The notes under the pieces were generated by a model. The model was not told where the DNA came from and searched no databases. It saw only the letters and a program-made list of their open reading frames with translations. Below, piece after piece: positions 50,160 to 60,865 of a stretch of DNA of 64,000 bases (its first letter is position 1; the number at the start of each line of letters is the position of its first letter). A program made the translations under genes and the position numbers. The stretch comes from Neelides folsomi (lineage: Eukaryota > Arthropoda > Collembola > Neelipleona > Neelidae): the NCBI GenBank assembly GCA_034687125.1, contig JAQGBZ010000027.1, forward strand, positions 1 through 64,000. The letters run 5' to 3'.

Positions 50160-53100
50160 CTGTAAGCAATTTTATTATTTCTTGGAATCAAACATTGAGC
50201 CTTTGCTAGTCAAAGACCTTCTTCTCCTTCCCTCTCCCTTTCCTCGAATTATTCAAAATAATGAAGAAAATAGCGTTCAATTAGAAGAGTCATCCAATTA
50301 AATTTTCTTCCTTCAAGTTATTTTTCAAAGTGGCTCTTACATAAATATCTTGGAACTTATACATGAGCGAGTCGTACTAAAGGGAATTGGGTTTTCAATT
50401 GTTCATTTATAGCCGGGCCGTGAAATTTTCCAAGCATTCATTTCTCTTTCTTTGAATACATTGATAATTTAGGAGTTTTCTTGTCAAATTGAAAAAAAAT
50501 TTCTATTATAACAAATTAGTGAGACAACCGTATTAATCTTTTTTGATATTGGTTTATTAAACCCAATGTACTATAAGTAGAACTAAAATTTAATAGAACT
50601 TGGAAAATACCTATAGTCATAGTGGTATGTAAGACATTGTTGAAGTCGATAGAATATTTTCTTTCTATTGATATTCATTTTCTAAGCGTAGAGAATCAGA
50701 CATACCTTTCACCAGAATAATTGTCAAGTCGAATTTTTCACGACGGAGGGTCATCCATCATGTGAGGATCGAATTTATTTGAAAGGTCCATTCTCCTCTT
50801 TCAAATGACGAATTCAATCAATAGAATTCCAATCCAAATAAAACCCTCTGTGGCCAATCTATTCATTCACAAACATGTCATAAATAATCAAACTATCAAT
50901 TTCTCAATTGACATAACTCTTAATGACTTTTCAAACTTTAATTATCGCAGTCACACATTGGCCGAATGTTATCTAGACTGTTAGCCGCTCATGAGTTATT
51001 CAACCTAGATGGGAATTGGAATTGATACACAACAGAGTCATACACTCATTAATAAAAGTTATCAAAAATACTATATTGAATTTATAGAACCTCTCAAGTA
51101 AGTTGATTTTATTCTTTTAGATAAAATCTTAAAAATTTAAGACTTGTAGTTTCACATTGAGTTAAAGATATTAAAAGTTATTTTAAGATTAGTAGAAATT
51201 CTTAATATCGCTAATATTCAGTATACTATAAATAATTTAGAATTTCGCGTAAAATTCGACTTGACGGTTTAAGATTTTGTGAGAGATTCTAAAAATCCAA
51301 TTTATTGGCGTGTGAATTTGAAGTTGAGGAGTGTCCTCGAGTCGTAGTCGTCGAATTGGTTTTAATAGGAGTGGAGAAATTAATGGAATATTTGATGAGG
51401 AGGTTCGAACTGTGTAAAAATAGGGTATGACAGGATGGGACTGGGAGGATTAAGGTTGGTTACGTTCTGTTGGATAATTTCCTCTGATTGCATAATGATG
51501 ATGAGGTCTGGCGGACGGTTGCGAGGACTGTAGATTGCACTGGAGGCTCCAACTCACAATTCCGCGATTATAAACCGACGACGAGCCTCTCCTTTTATTC
51601 ATATATTAAATAGGGAGAGTCAGACATTACTACATTACGCATGGGTTCTGCCATCGCATCGAACAGAGGATTTGTGAATTCACTCTTACTTTTCCTCCTC
51701 CTCTTCCACTTCCTTCCCGACCGCCGCTCCTACTCACCATTTTATTTATTTCTCCTCAATTATTCCACAATTTTTACAAAAGAGATCACATTCAATTGAT
51801 TCCCATTTATTGCCATATGGGATTAGATTAATCCTCCATTACTCCCTTGGCTCTAGAATTATTCATTATGTTCCTTCATTTAATTTTAAAATTCAAGAAA
51901 CTTAAAACTTTTTAAGTTTGGCAATTATTCTTAAAAATTTCAAATCCACATTATAATTATTAAAATGAAATTAATTATTTTTATCTTTAAGATGAAGCCT
52001 TGATAATTTTAAAACTATAAATTAAATGAATTATTACTATAAAACAATTTCAACCATAAACAAACTTCGACTTTAAAACTGACAGTGAATTTAAATTAAT
52101 TCCACAAACTATTCTACACCTTATTTACAATGTGCCCTTTGTAACTGAAGAATGTCTCAATTTGAATTCGAATCTCTCCAAGAAAGTGTGGATCACCGGC
52201 TGTAAACAACTGAAGGTATGTAATTGTACTAACACGATTCATGAGTAAAAGTGTCTTTTAAAAGTTAAATTGTCTTGTTCACTCTCTCACGGTGTCAGAC
52301 AGGGTGAATTTGACATTGAGTCAAACGGGCCAATTTCATCATTTGAGTCTTCATGGTCTGATGTGGGTGATAAAGTGGAGACTCATTCTCCAAGAAATTG
52401 GAATGGCATTTTAAGGCCAGTTTCAAAGGTTCCATTAGACAGCCCCTTTTTCCAGTAATCTGAGGAAATGTGTTTAATTTAACGCCTCTCTCTGCCTCAA
52501 TTCCTCAAATGTTCATCTGAGGGCCTGAGGGCTTCTCCACACTCCTCGTCTTCATTTGTGTGAGAAGAACGGGCATTGGGAATTAAAGACCATGAATGTA
52601 TTTATGTGTGTATTTGATCCAAAGCGAGGATGTTCTTTTGGAATTTACCTTCGCCCGTTCTCACATTGGCCCTTTGAACCTCGCGACTTGCCGGCTCCCT
52701 CCCTACAATTATCTCTTTCTTCAGATATTCATTCCTGTCAGGAAGAAATGTAAATTTCTCCCCACAATCTCCCTCATTTATTAAAATGACCTTTCCTGTT
52801 TCCCTCCACATCATTGGTCAATCATTGGGAATAGGGGTTCCCTTGCAAATATTTTTTCGCCAGTATTTTAATGAAGTTGTTGTAAGTAGATAATCATGTA
52901 AGTTGGAAATTTACATGGAAGTGATCAAATATGCGTTGTAAGTCCTTATAAATGACTCAAAGGTTTGTAGGGGAATATTAACGAGCGGGTCTTGTGATTC
53001 CTAGATAGAAAATATCCTTTTAAAGCTCATATAAAAGGAGGAGAGATGAAGCCGGGAGGATTTATCTTTTAAAAAGGCGACGGTGGTTCCGAGCGTTTCT

Positions 53101-56100
53101 CAACAAACGAGTTTGTCCATAAATATAAATCAGGTCCGTAGTTGGAGAGTCTCAACCCCGGAGAACGCATCCATGATGAGATAAAGAATATTTATATTGA
53201 ATCCTCATCCTCTCTCGCGTAGGCAGACTTGGGTGAACAAGGTGGTTTCATTGTAGGTGTGCGCAAGTGGCTAATGGGCGACTCTTGTTGTACTCACAGG
53301 GAAGTGTCTGAAGCTGAAAGGGTTTGCTTGTATTCTTCACATCTTCCATGTGAGTCGTAAGTCATCTTGGATAGGGACACATTCATCATTCCTCAACGTG
53401 TCCCTTCAAACGCCTCATGGAAAAAACTTACACTTTTCTCCAAGCATAATAATAATAAAAATAATAATCTTCACATAAATACCAAGTTGGTATAAAGCAA
53501 GGTATACGCACGTAGATCATCATCAACGAGAGTCATATCAGACGAGTTGTGTAATGTCCCTCACTCATGATGTGTACATTTTTATATAATGTATTTTATC
53601 TTCCTTCATTTCGACCTCGAAAAGCAAAATTTTTCCAAACTTCTCCCTTCATTTCCATTTTAATGAGTACGGGGGTAGATTTGCTTGGTGGGTTCGTTCC
53701 CAAAGGTCCTCAACATCTTCTTTGTGGGATCTGCCTCCGTCTAGACGAGAATTTATTATTTATGCTCACGGTGAGCTTCTCTCGCTCACCGTCTCGACAC
53801 ACAGTGTGAGGAATCCTTCACTTTCTTCTTCCCTCAATGGTCTCTATGTATGGTGGAGGAGTCAAACTCCATTTTCATACTTTTTTCCGGCATTTTAATT
53901 CCTCAGTCAAAGGGCGAAGGAAAAAGTTTTTTTAATAAGTTAAAGCCAATTTGAACACTCACATGTCTAGTTTGTATGAACAATTTCCATTGTGCTATCA
54001 CTTGGTCTCCCTCGTACAACTAGAATCCATTACAAGCAGAATCCATTATTATCCTCTTAGATTTCCCTCAAAAACTCGTGTTAGTTGTATAACAAAGTAG
54101 TATTTAAGTATTAGAACCATGAGAGAGTTCCTTTTATTGGTCGACGTGGAGCTAGGAGGATTTCATGCTTAAAAATACGACTAGAGATACGGACTTGCAT
54201 GTTTCACTCCGCGGATACTCCTTAAAATGAAATTACATACATAGTGAGAAGGATCTAATGAGAATTCCGAACTCAAATTCATGATGGTTCTGCTATGAAG
54301 CCTTCTCGCTTTAATAGGGGCGGAGGAATTATGAATGACAGCTGGAGGAGGAGGGAAAATCACAAATGAAGAAGAGCGTTTGTGAAAATTCTAGTTGACT
54401 TGCTCGCATATTATCTTATGTAACGCCGATGAGATATGAGGAATATAATTATTCAGTTTCTCTCTTAACTCGGAGAGAGGATTTCTTGCGAGAGGATTTA
54501 ATAACAGGGAAGGTGATTGGAGGCTTCGCTTCTCTTCACATAACGACGATCGTCCATTTAATCTCAATCCTTATAATTGTTCTTCATAATGATGGTTAGG
54601 GGAGGAAAGGGTCGGAACCTAGGTTCAGTTTTATTATATAAAATTATATAAACTTCTTCATTCCTCTCAACTCGTTTTCTTCATTTAACACGGAATAATA
54701 AATAATTGTACACGCAGTATTTTACAACACGATGGCAAATTCAATCAAAAAATTTTGTAATTTAGCATAGAAAATGTACCTTTTGAATTACAATAATTCT
54801 TCCATTGTTTAACCAACCTTGTATTATAATTTATAATTCATTCTTTTTCCATCCTTGGCAAAAAAAGTCTCCCTGAGCTTGAACACATGTGAGCAATACA
54901 AAAAGCCGAGAAGAAAATAAGCTTAGAAATCCGCAAGGTTTAAGCTGGAAGGAAAGCCGAGAATCAAAACGTGGATTTTAAAATAATAAGCGTGGCGAGA
55001 GAATAAAATATCTCGATGAGTTTGGAGGGTAAAACAATAGTTAGAGAGGTTAAGGCAAAAGGGTTACTCGGAGCTGGTTCATATTAGCCATGTTGGAAGG
55101 GAGCTCATCTGGGTCCTTCCTGGAGTGCATGGGAGAGATAGGTGAACAAAAAATACCTTCACGTGTACCACCTGTTCTTATTCGGAAGAGACGTCTTACG
55201 AGACCTTCTCGTGGGTGGTGGGCACAGTGATGGTCTCTTCCATACTTCCCATCTCACGTCTTTTTTTATTCCTTCAACCCTTCACTCACGCCTCACTCAT
55301 CCTCGACTGACCCTCAACCCTTTCCCTTATAAGGCCCCATCAACCTCAAGATGCTCAAGAATGAGGAACTCTACGATTCCCTCTCTATCTCCAGCCCATC
55401 TTCCTTATCAAGGGATATTCCTTTTTGATTCCATTGTGCTCACAACCACCACGGTTCCGATTACTGGGATGAAGAGACGGAGGCATGTTAAATATATCCT
55501 ATCTTTTCCCTATCGCCATGAGGAGACCAATCAGCCGTTTTTTCCTGTCCCCCCGGTGCAGGGAGAGAACAATAATTCGCCATGATATGCACTTTTTGAT
55601 TCCTCCGGGGGGATTTCATTCCTTGGAGTCGATTTAAGTTAGTGGATTACATACAACATAGAGTTGGGCTTCGGAAAGAACCTGGCCAACAACCCGGCTC
55701 ATTTTATTATTTTATTTTATATTGTTGGAGGCCCAGAGTACTCTTCTTTTGTAATCCATTCGAGGAGATAAAAACTGGTTTTCTCTCTTCTATTCCTATC
55801 ACATTTCTCCTACACTTTATTCTTCATTCCCTCCACGCTCCCAATCTCAATTTACGACTCGAGACTTCATATTACTCCGACCCTGTGTGGAAAATGGTGG
55901 AGGGGAGACCAGCCCAAGGAAGAACCCCCATTACCTCGATATGAGAGTGGCTCTTTTTTCCAGAATATTAAGATGATAAGGAGGGAGGAATAGCGTAAGA
56001 GTATGTACTTTAACTATTGAGATAATGGTGGGTAAAACAATGGGTTGTCAATCCTCATGGCCCTGCCATATGCGAACTCCTGTCTCCTTTCCCCATTTTG

Positions 56101-58492
56101 GTGTCCACTTGGAGCATAATGAAAGAGGGAGCTTCCGGAAATATCCATTAGCTTCTCTTCCTCTACGTGAGTGGATTTTGGGAGGAACTGCCGCGATGGG
56201 ACAATAATTGCGGCCCCTAATCCCAAACTAATGATAATGAACTCTCCGCTTCCACTTTCCTTTTACCTTCTCGGTTCGGCTGTTTGGGGTCATTAGGTAA
56301 TTTGGCTACCATTACACTCCCTCCATTCTCTCACGGTCTCAAAAACCCTCCTGGAATTTTAAACTTGATAACCGCAGGATGATTTCCAAACTACGTTCAT
56401 TTTCATTATGGTGGTTGCAACGGGAAGGAATTTCGACATTTTGAATTGAAGTCGTGGGTGAAATTTTGAGGGTTGCCGGGAGGGCCTGATAAATATAAAT
56501 TTACCAACATAATGGCCATTGAGGATTTTTGAGGGATCGGTGAGCTGTGAATAAAATGATATTAATCATCGAAATGGTCGTGAGGGACGAGGGGGGAATA
56601 ACAAGGGGCGAAGGTGAGGTCAGAGGTACAATAAAATAAATTTGGAGTTGATGGGAGTGATAGGGATCTGAAGGAACAAGGAAAGAAATAATGGGAGTAG
56701 TAGGGCGAAGAGTCTTCCTCGAACAATGAGTTTGAATCTGTTGATTAGGGCCAGGGAGGGGATTCTTTTTATCATTCGGGCTGGGAGGAATGGCGAGAAG
56801 CCCCCTTAGCACGCTAGGAATATTTTGTCTGACATTTGATACAGAGGTAGGAGATGGGGTTTCGGTGAATTGGAATCCGATTCGGAGGAGGAGGCAGTTG
56901 GGTCACGGGTAAAAAATGGGAATTGGCAGAAGAGCAGACGGAGTGTCGGGAGGAAATTTCTCTTGAGGATCATTAAGAGACTTCTCCCGATGAGCCGTGT
57001 GGAGGCTCAGCCTCCTTAATGACAGGGAAAACAGTGTGTGGAGCTTTTCTTGGCTCCAGCTCACTCGCTCTCCAGGAGAGACGAATTGTTATTTTAGTTT
57101 TCCTGCCGCCCCGAACGAAGATGCCGGGAAGGGAGAATCCCTTTTGGATCATTGGTCCCGGGGATCCTCTAAAATCCTCTTCTCCTGCGCACCCGGGACA
57201 GCTCCGGACGTTATCACTCCACCGAAACTCCCAATTCCACCCATCAGGACGAGGAATTCCCAAGGAATGGGAATCCGAGATGACTCCTATATATTTATTA
57301 TAAGAAATCCATTCCAAGATTCCGGGCCGGGGGAGATATGGTAGTGATTTATTCTGCCCTGCCGCCTCCCCCTATTCCCAAGTAGTGAAGTCCCCGAAAG
57401 ATCCTATTTATTATCCTCAGATTCGATCTCATCCTAATACTCCGGATGGGGGAAAGAATCCATTTTCCGGAATCCTGACTCACAAAGATATTTCAAATAT
57501 TCTTATTATGGTCCCTCCTTTTATCTTCCCCAATTAATCCTCCTTCACGTCTCCTTATCCTCCCGGGGAATTCATGTAACTGAGACAGGAGATGTGTGTA
57601 AGAATTCATCAACTATTGGAATTATTATTCCCAATCATTTCCCTTTTCTCCCCATGTGGCAGGGAATTCTGGAAAGTTATGTGTACTTATTTATTATCAT
57701 TAATAAATGGGAAGGCCCTTATCTTTATGGAGAAATCTAAATTGATTTTGCTCTTCGCTTGTTTTCCTCACACGCCCCGTCCAAAGGTGTGCCTTTGAAA
57801 GTTTCCTCCCGAGTTCCCAAATCCTCGTTTTATTATTTAATTACCCTCGGAAAGTTTCCCAGTCCAGGTTCGGGTTATTAGTGAGGTCGAGGAGTGTAAT
57901 TAATTTGAACTCCATTTCATAGAGAATTAGGCGCAGAATATTAAATGAATTTCTCTGTCAAGAGAGATAGCCATCACCGGGTAATAAATGCAGAAGAGGA
58001 GACATGAACTCATTTAACTTAATTAGGAAAATGTTTCAATTTGTTAGGTTTCACTGCTCGGAAACTGTCAGATCAGGAGGTTATTTCATTTAATTTTCTA
58101 TAATATTCTCCACGCTCCTCCGAATATGACTTTCATCCAGGCAAAGGTGTTCTTCGTCTTATATAACTATTTTACATACCTCCTGGTACATATTTTTTTA
58201 TTAATATATCATCCATAGACCATAGATGATCTCCTATAATATTCATGGCGGCATTTTGGATATTCTTCTCGTTAGCTCGTGACTGAGTCCTGAAATGATA
58301 AATGAACTTGTATCCTTCATCCATTGGGATAATACGCTCCGCTTCCTAATGATATCCTGTTCGAGGAGGGAATATGTGATGGGACTATAGGGAGATTTTG
58401 GGGGGATTCTATTTTTTTCATTCTAGTCGCATTCGCCTCTGGTTCTGATGGAGGGACATTAAGCGCGTGGAACGGCTCCTTCACTCCCCATC
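50160..58492. other. Non-coding stretch with GC-rich open patches
   Basis: 51880-52090 and 54640-54850 are AT-rich. 55140-55950 and 56950-57350 are GC-rich and open on several frames. In 57000-57340 two plus frames and one minus frame of about 95-115 codons overlap, so none can be chosen, and most must be accidental. An AAT microsatellite lies at 53446-53468. No other gene is supported. The minus strand has an AATAAA at 58202-58197, about 290 bases beyond the stop of the minus-strand candidate that ends at 58493. Confidence 0.45.
53446..53468. repeat. Imperfect (AAT)n microsatellite
   Basis: About seven AAT units interrupted by an A run, isolated in otherwise mixed DNA. Confidence 0.8.
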
Positions 58493-58691
58493 CTATCGAT
58501 TCCAGAAGGGAGAAAGGCGGAAAATGGAGAATCGATGATTGATCACTATCGAGGAATCGAGTGAAGATGGGAAGAAAACTTCTGCAGCCGTTTTGACACT
58601 TTCGGGAGCGAGGTATAGAGTTCCTACGTTGCTTTGAGAAGTAGGAACTTCATACCGTGCTCTTGTGAAGTCGTTCACTTTCCCAGCGTCT
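58493..58691 (-). CDS. Candidate terminal exon, unknown protein
   Basis: On the minus strand, after ATTTTGAAG, a frame runs 65 codons to TAG. Over its first 49 codons G is in position 1, 2 and 3 in 19, 6 and 6 codons, the strongest coding-type periodicity I counted in the window. The peptide includes DAGKVNDFTRARYEVPTSQ, then VGTLYLAPESVKTAAEVFF, and has no low-complexity runs. The exon starts in phase 2, matching the phase in which the upstream candidate (58745-58914) ends. The intron between them would be 53 bases, a common short-intron size in invertebrates, though its pyrimidine tract is poor. The last 15 residues (NHRFSIFRLSPFWNR) are less convincing. I recognise no family. Confidence 0.32.
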
Positions 58692-58744
58692 CTTCAAAAT
58701 CTTCAAAACTCGTGTCTCCGCTGCTCACTGCCACGCTCAGTTAC

Positions 58745-58914
58745 CCGTCTGAGGATGTAGATGGGAGATAGGGCCATGATTGTTGTGTGCACTCTGTTGT
58801 GAACTTCTCGCTAGCCCACTGATTCCCCGATAAGGAAGCCGAGCTATTACATCCTGGACCAGCGTTAAGTAAATTTTCCCAATCTCTCTGTATGATTGAA
58901 TTAACTCCCTCTTC
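58745..58914 (-). CDS. Candidate internal exon, unknown protein
   Basis: On the minus strand the acceptor TCTCTCCTGTGTTGGAG precedes a frame of 56 codons that ends at a near-consensus donor (CAGACGG/GTAACT). The donor is needed, because the frame otherwise meets TAA at once. The peptide has mixed composition with Trp and Cys: EEGVNSIIQRDWENLLNAG, then ASLSGNQWASEKFTTEC. The exon starts in phase 0 and ends in phase 2, compatible with the candidates on both sides. The frame is also open for about 15 codons upstream of the acceptor. Codon-position bias is slight. On the other strand an acceptor-like CTCCCTCTTCCTCCAACACAG ends at 58925, but it lies outside this exon. I recognise no family. Confidence 0.3.
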
Positions 58915-59709
58915 CTCCAACACAGGAGAGATTAATTTGGATGAGAATGCCCATGTTCACATCCCCAAATGTTTCCCCATACTGTCCAGGAACTCGTTGT
59001 TTGTAATCCCAGCCCCTGTCTTTCACAATGGAAGCGTGAGCGTGGGGAAGAGCGCAAGCATGTTGGGTGTAGGAGCACGAACTATATTTTATGTTTTATA
59101 TTTAGCCGTGTTTAATTCGCGTCCGCATGTACTGGAGTCGTAAGTTCGTAATTGAAGGTGAATAGTCGGGTGGGAGTTTCGGGATGGAGGATCCTAATAG
59201 ATATTTTATTATGGACACGTTCGTAGGTAGTAATAGTGGAGAGTTCTGGAGTCACTCAACCTCGCCGTACGTATAATTTTCTGATAGCCATCTCTCAATC
59301 CGAGCCTCCAAATTACAGAAGGTAATATATGGGCTTGAAACAATGGACAATGGGGCTGGGGATGAAGCGTCGGGATTCCTCATTTAGTTGAAGGGAGGCT
59401 GGGATGAGAGATCTCCGTTTGATAGTTGTTGTGGGTCGGCCGATGGTTCGCCCCTCAGGTTCCCTCAATAAAAATATTATGTATCACTCCCGGGCCCCAA
59501 TATATTCAATAGGAGGAGTCGACTTCCCTTCCTGCCTCGCATCCTGTTTGGTGGGCCCTTTGCTTTTTCTCCGCCATTTTATGGCCAGACGCAAACCCGG
59601 TTCCGCGGCATGGCCGTGCTATTCATACATAAATTACTCCTGAGATGGATGGGGAGATGGATGGATCCACTTGTCAAAAGGGAATATTATTATAACTCAT
59701 ACTAGCCAC

Positions 59710-59824
59710 CAGCCATTCCTGCATGTTTAGAGACGCTCCAAGGGATTCTGAGAACAAAGAGACCATCGGATCCAACAGCTCAGAAATGATGATCTCAGAG
59801 GAAGAATGTTCACTACCAAAAACT
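59710..59824 (-). CDS. Candidate exon of the same minus-strand model
   Basis: On the minus strand the frame after AATACACAG runs from phase 2 through 38 codons (VFGSEHSSSEIIISELLD, then SLFSESLGASLNMQEWL) to a weak donor, CTG/GTGGCT, in phase 0. That phase matches the next candidate 795 bases downstream. Without splicing the frame would end at TGA 12 codons later (59674). It is also open upstream to about 59862. The peptide is acidic, leucine-rich and probably helical. G is in codon position 1 in 11 codons and in position 2 in only 4, but position 3 is similar to position 1. The link to the other two exons rests on phase and spacing only. Confidence 0.22.
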
Positions 59825-59943
59825 CTGTGTATTAATAATACGCCTTTGTCATATTTATTCAAATTGTAGAAAAAAACTCATTTTTATTTGCATATCCCTT
59901 TGCATGTGGGATTTCCAATTTAGAATAATTCCCTTCCCCTTGG

Positions 59944-59963
59944 CCTTTCCAATATTGGAAAGG
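59944..59963. repeat. Perfect 20-bp palindrome
   Basis: CCTTTCCAATATTGGAAAGG equals its own reverse complement, with no spacer. It could be a dimer protein-binding site or a cruciform; no gene start is recognised beside it. It lies 120 bases upstream, in the sense of the minus strand, of the minus-strand candidate at 59824. Confidence 0.9.
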
Positions 59964-60850
59964 TAAGGCATGAAAAGAGTGTGAGTAATTCGGTTGAAAT
60001 GAATTTTTCAACGAGAGAGGAATTGCTCGCTTCATTCAGCTCTAGTATGAAATTAGAAAAGAGTGTGAAGGAATTACCTTAAGCAATTGTAATAAACGCG
60101 GAGCCGCCCTCGACTCCGCCGGAATTCTCCTATCCACTCCATTGGGGAAAAGGGGTGAAGGAGAGAGATAGTATCATGCTGAGGAATTAAGGCTTCAACT
60201 ATAAATATTAAATGGTAGGAGGATGTGGATGACTTCTCATATCCTGCCCGTACTCTCCTATTATATCACCTTTGAAACTCCCTTTTCGTTTTTAAAATCA
60301 AATGTCTTTCCGATTGAATCAGATACCACGGTTCATGAATTTTTATTCTTATTACCTTCAAAAAGAGTAATTAAGTTAGGTGAAGCGCAAAGAAAGAAAA
60401 TAAAAAAACTCGATTGTCAAAAATGTATTTACTCTGTGTGTTGAATCTCATATTAAATTCATATGTAGTTATTTGTAATGTTTTTGTTTATGGGACATCC
60501 GAGAGACACTTTGGGATTTACCTCACATTAAGTATTATTTAAATCAGAATTTGGGCCCTCGGTGTCCTCATGTGTACGGAGCATTGATGCATATGCAAAT
60601 TGATATTTTGATTGTGAGTGAATTGTATAAGGTTCTCCCTGCACCTTTCTTCGATTTCAATTCAACTCTTATTGAGGACTCAACAATGGATGTAAACACA
60701 TGGAACAAAGTGGTAAAGATATGAATTCGAGGTATTGCACACACTCATGTATCCCATTATGACAATGAGGAGGAAAAAAGGCTCACCCGCACTATACCAA
60801 TACCAATGGAGGCAAACAAGCAGAGATAACTCTCCACGGACAATTATTAC

Positions 60851-60865
60851 TATTATTATTATTAT
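60851..60865. repeat. (ATT)n microsatellite
   Basis: About five ATT units preceded by one imperfect unit. Confidence 0.8.

Noticed and set aside
55142-55585. 147-codon plus frame
   Set aside because: Translation of pyrimidine-rich DNA (Ser, Pro, Leu, Thr, His) starting at a non-ATG codon, with no bias.
58926-59035. Plus-strand exon after an excellent pyrimidine tract and ACACAG
   Set aside because: The frame (EINLDENAHVHIPKCF...) reads well and has a GTGAGC donor, but it sits in the proposed minus-strand intron and has no plus-strand partner exons; the minus-strand model is better supported.
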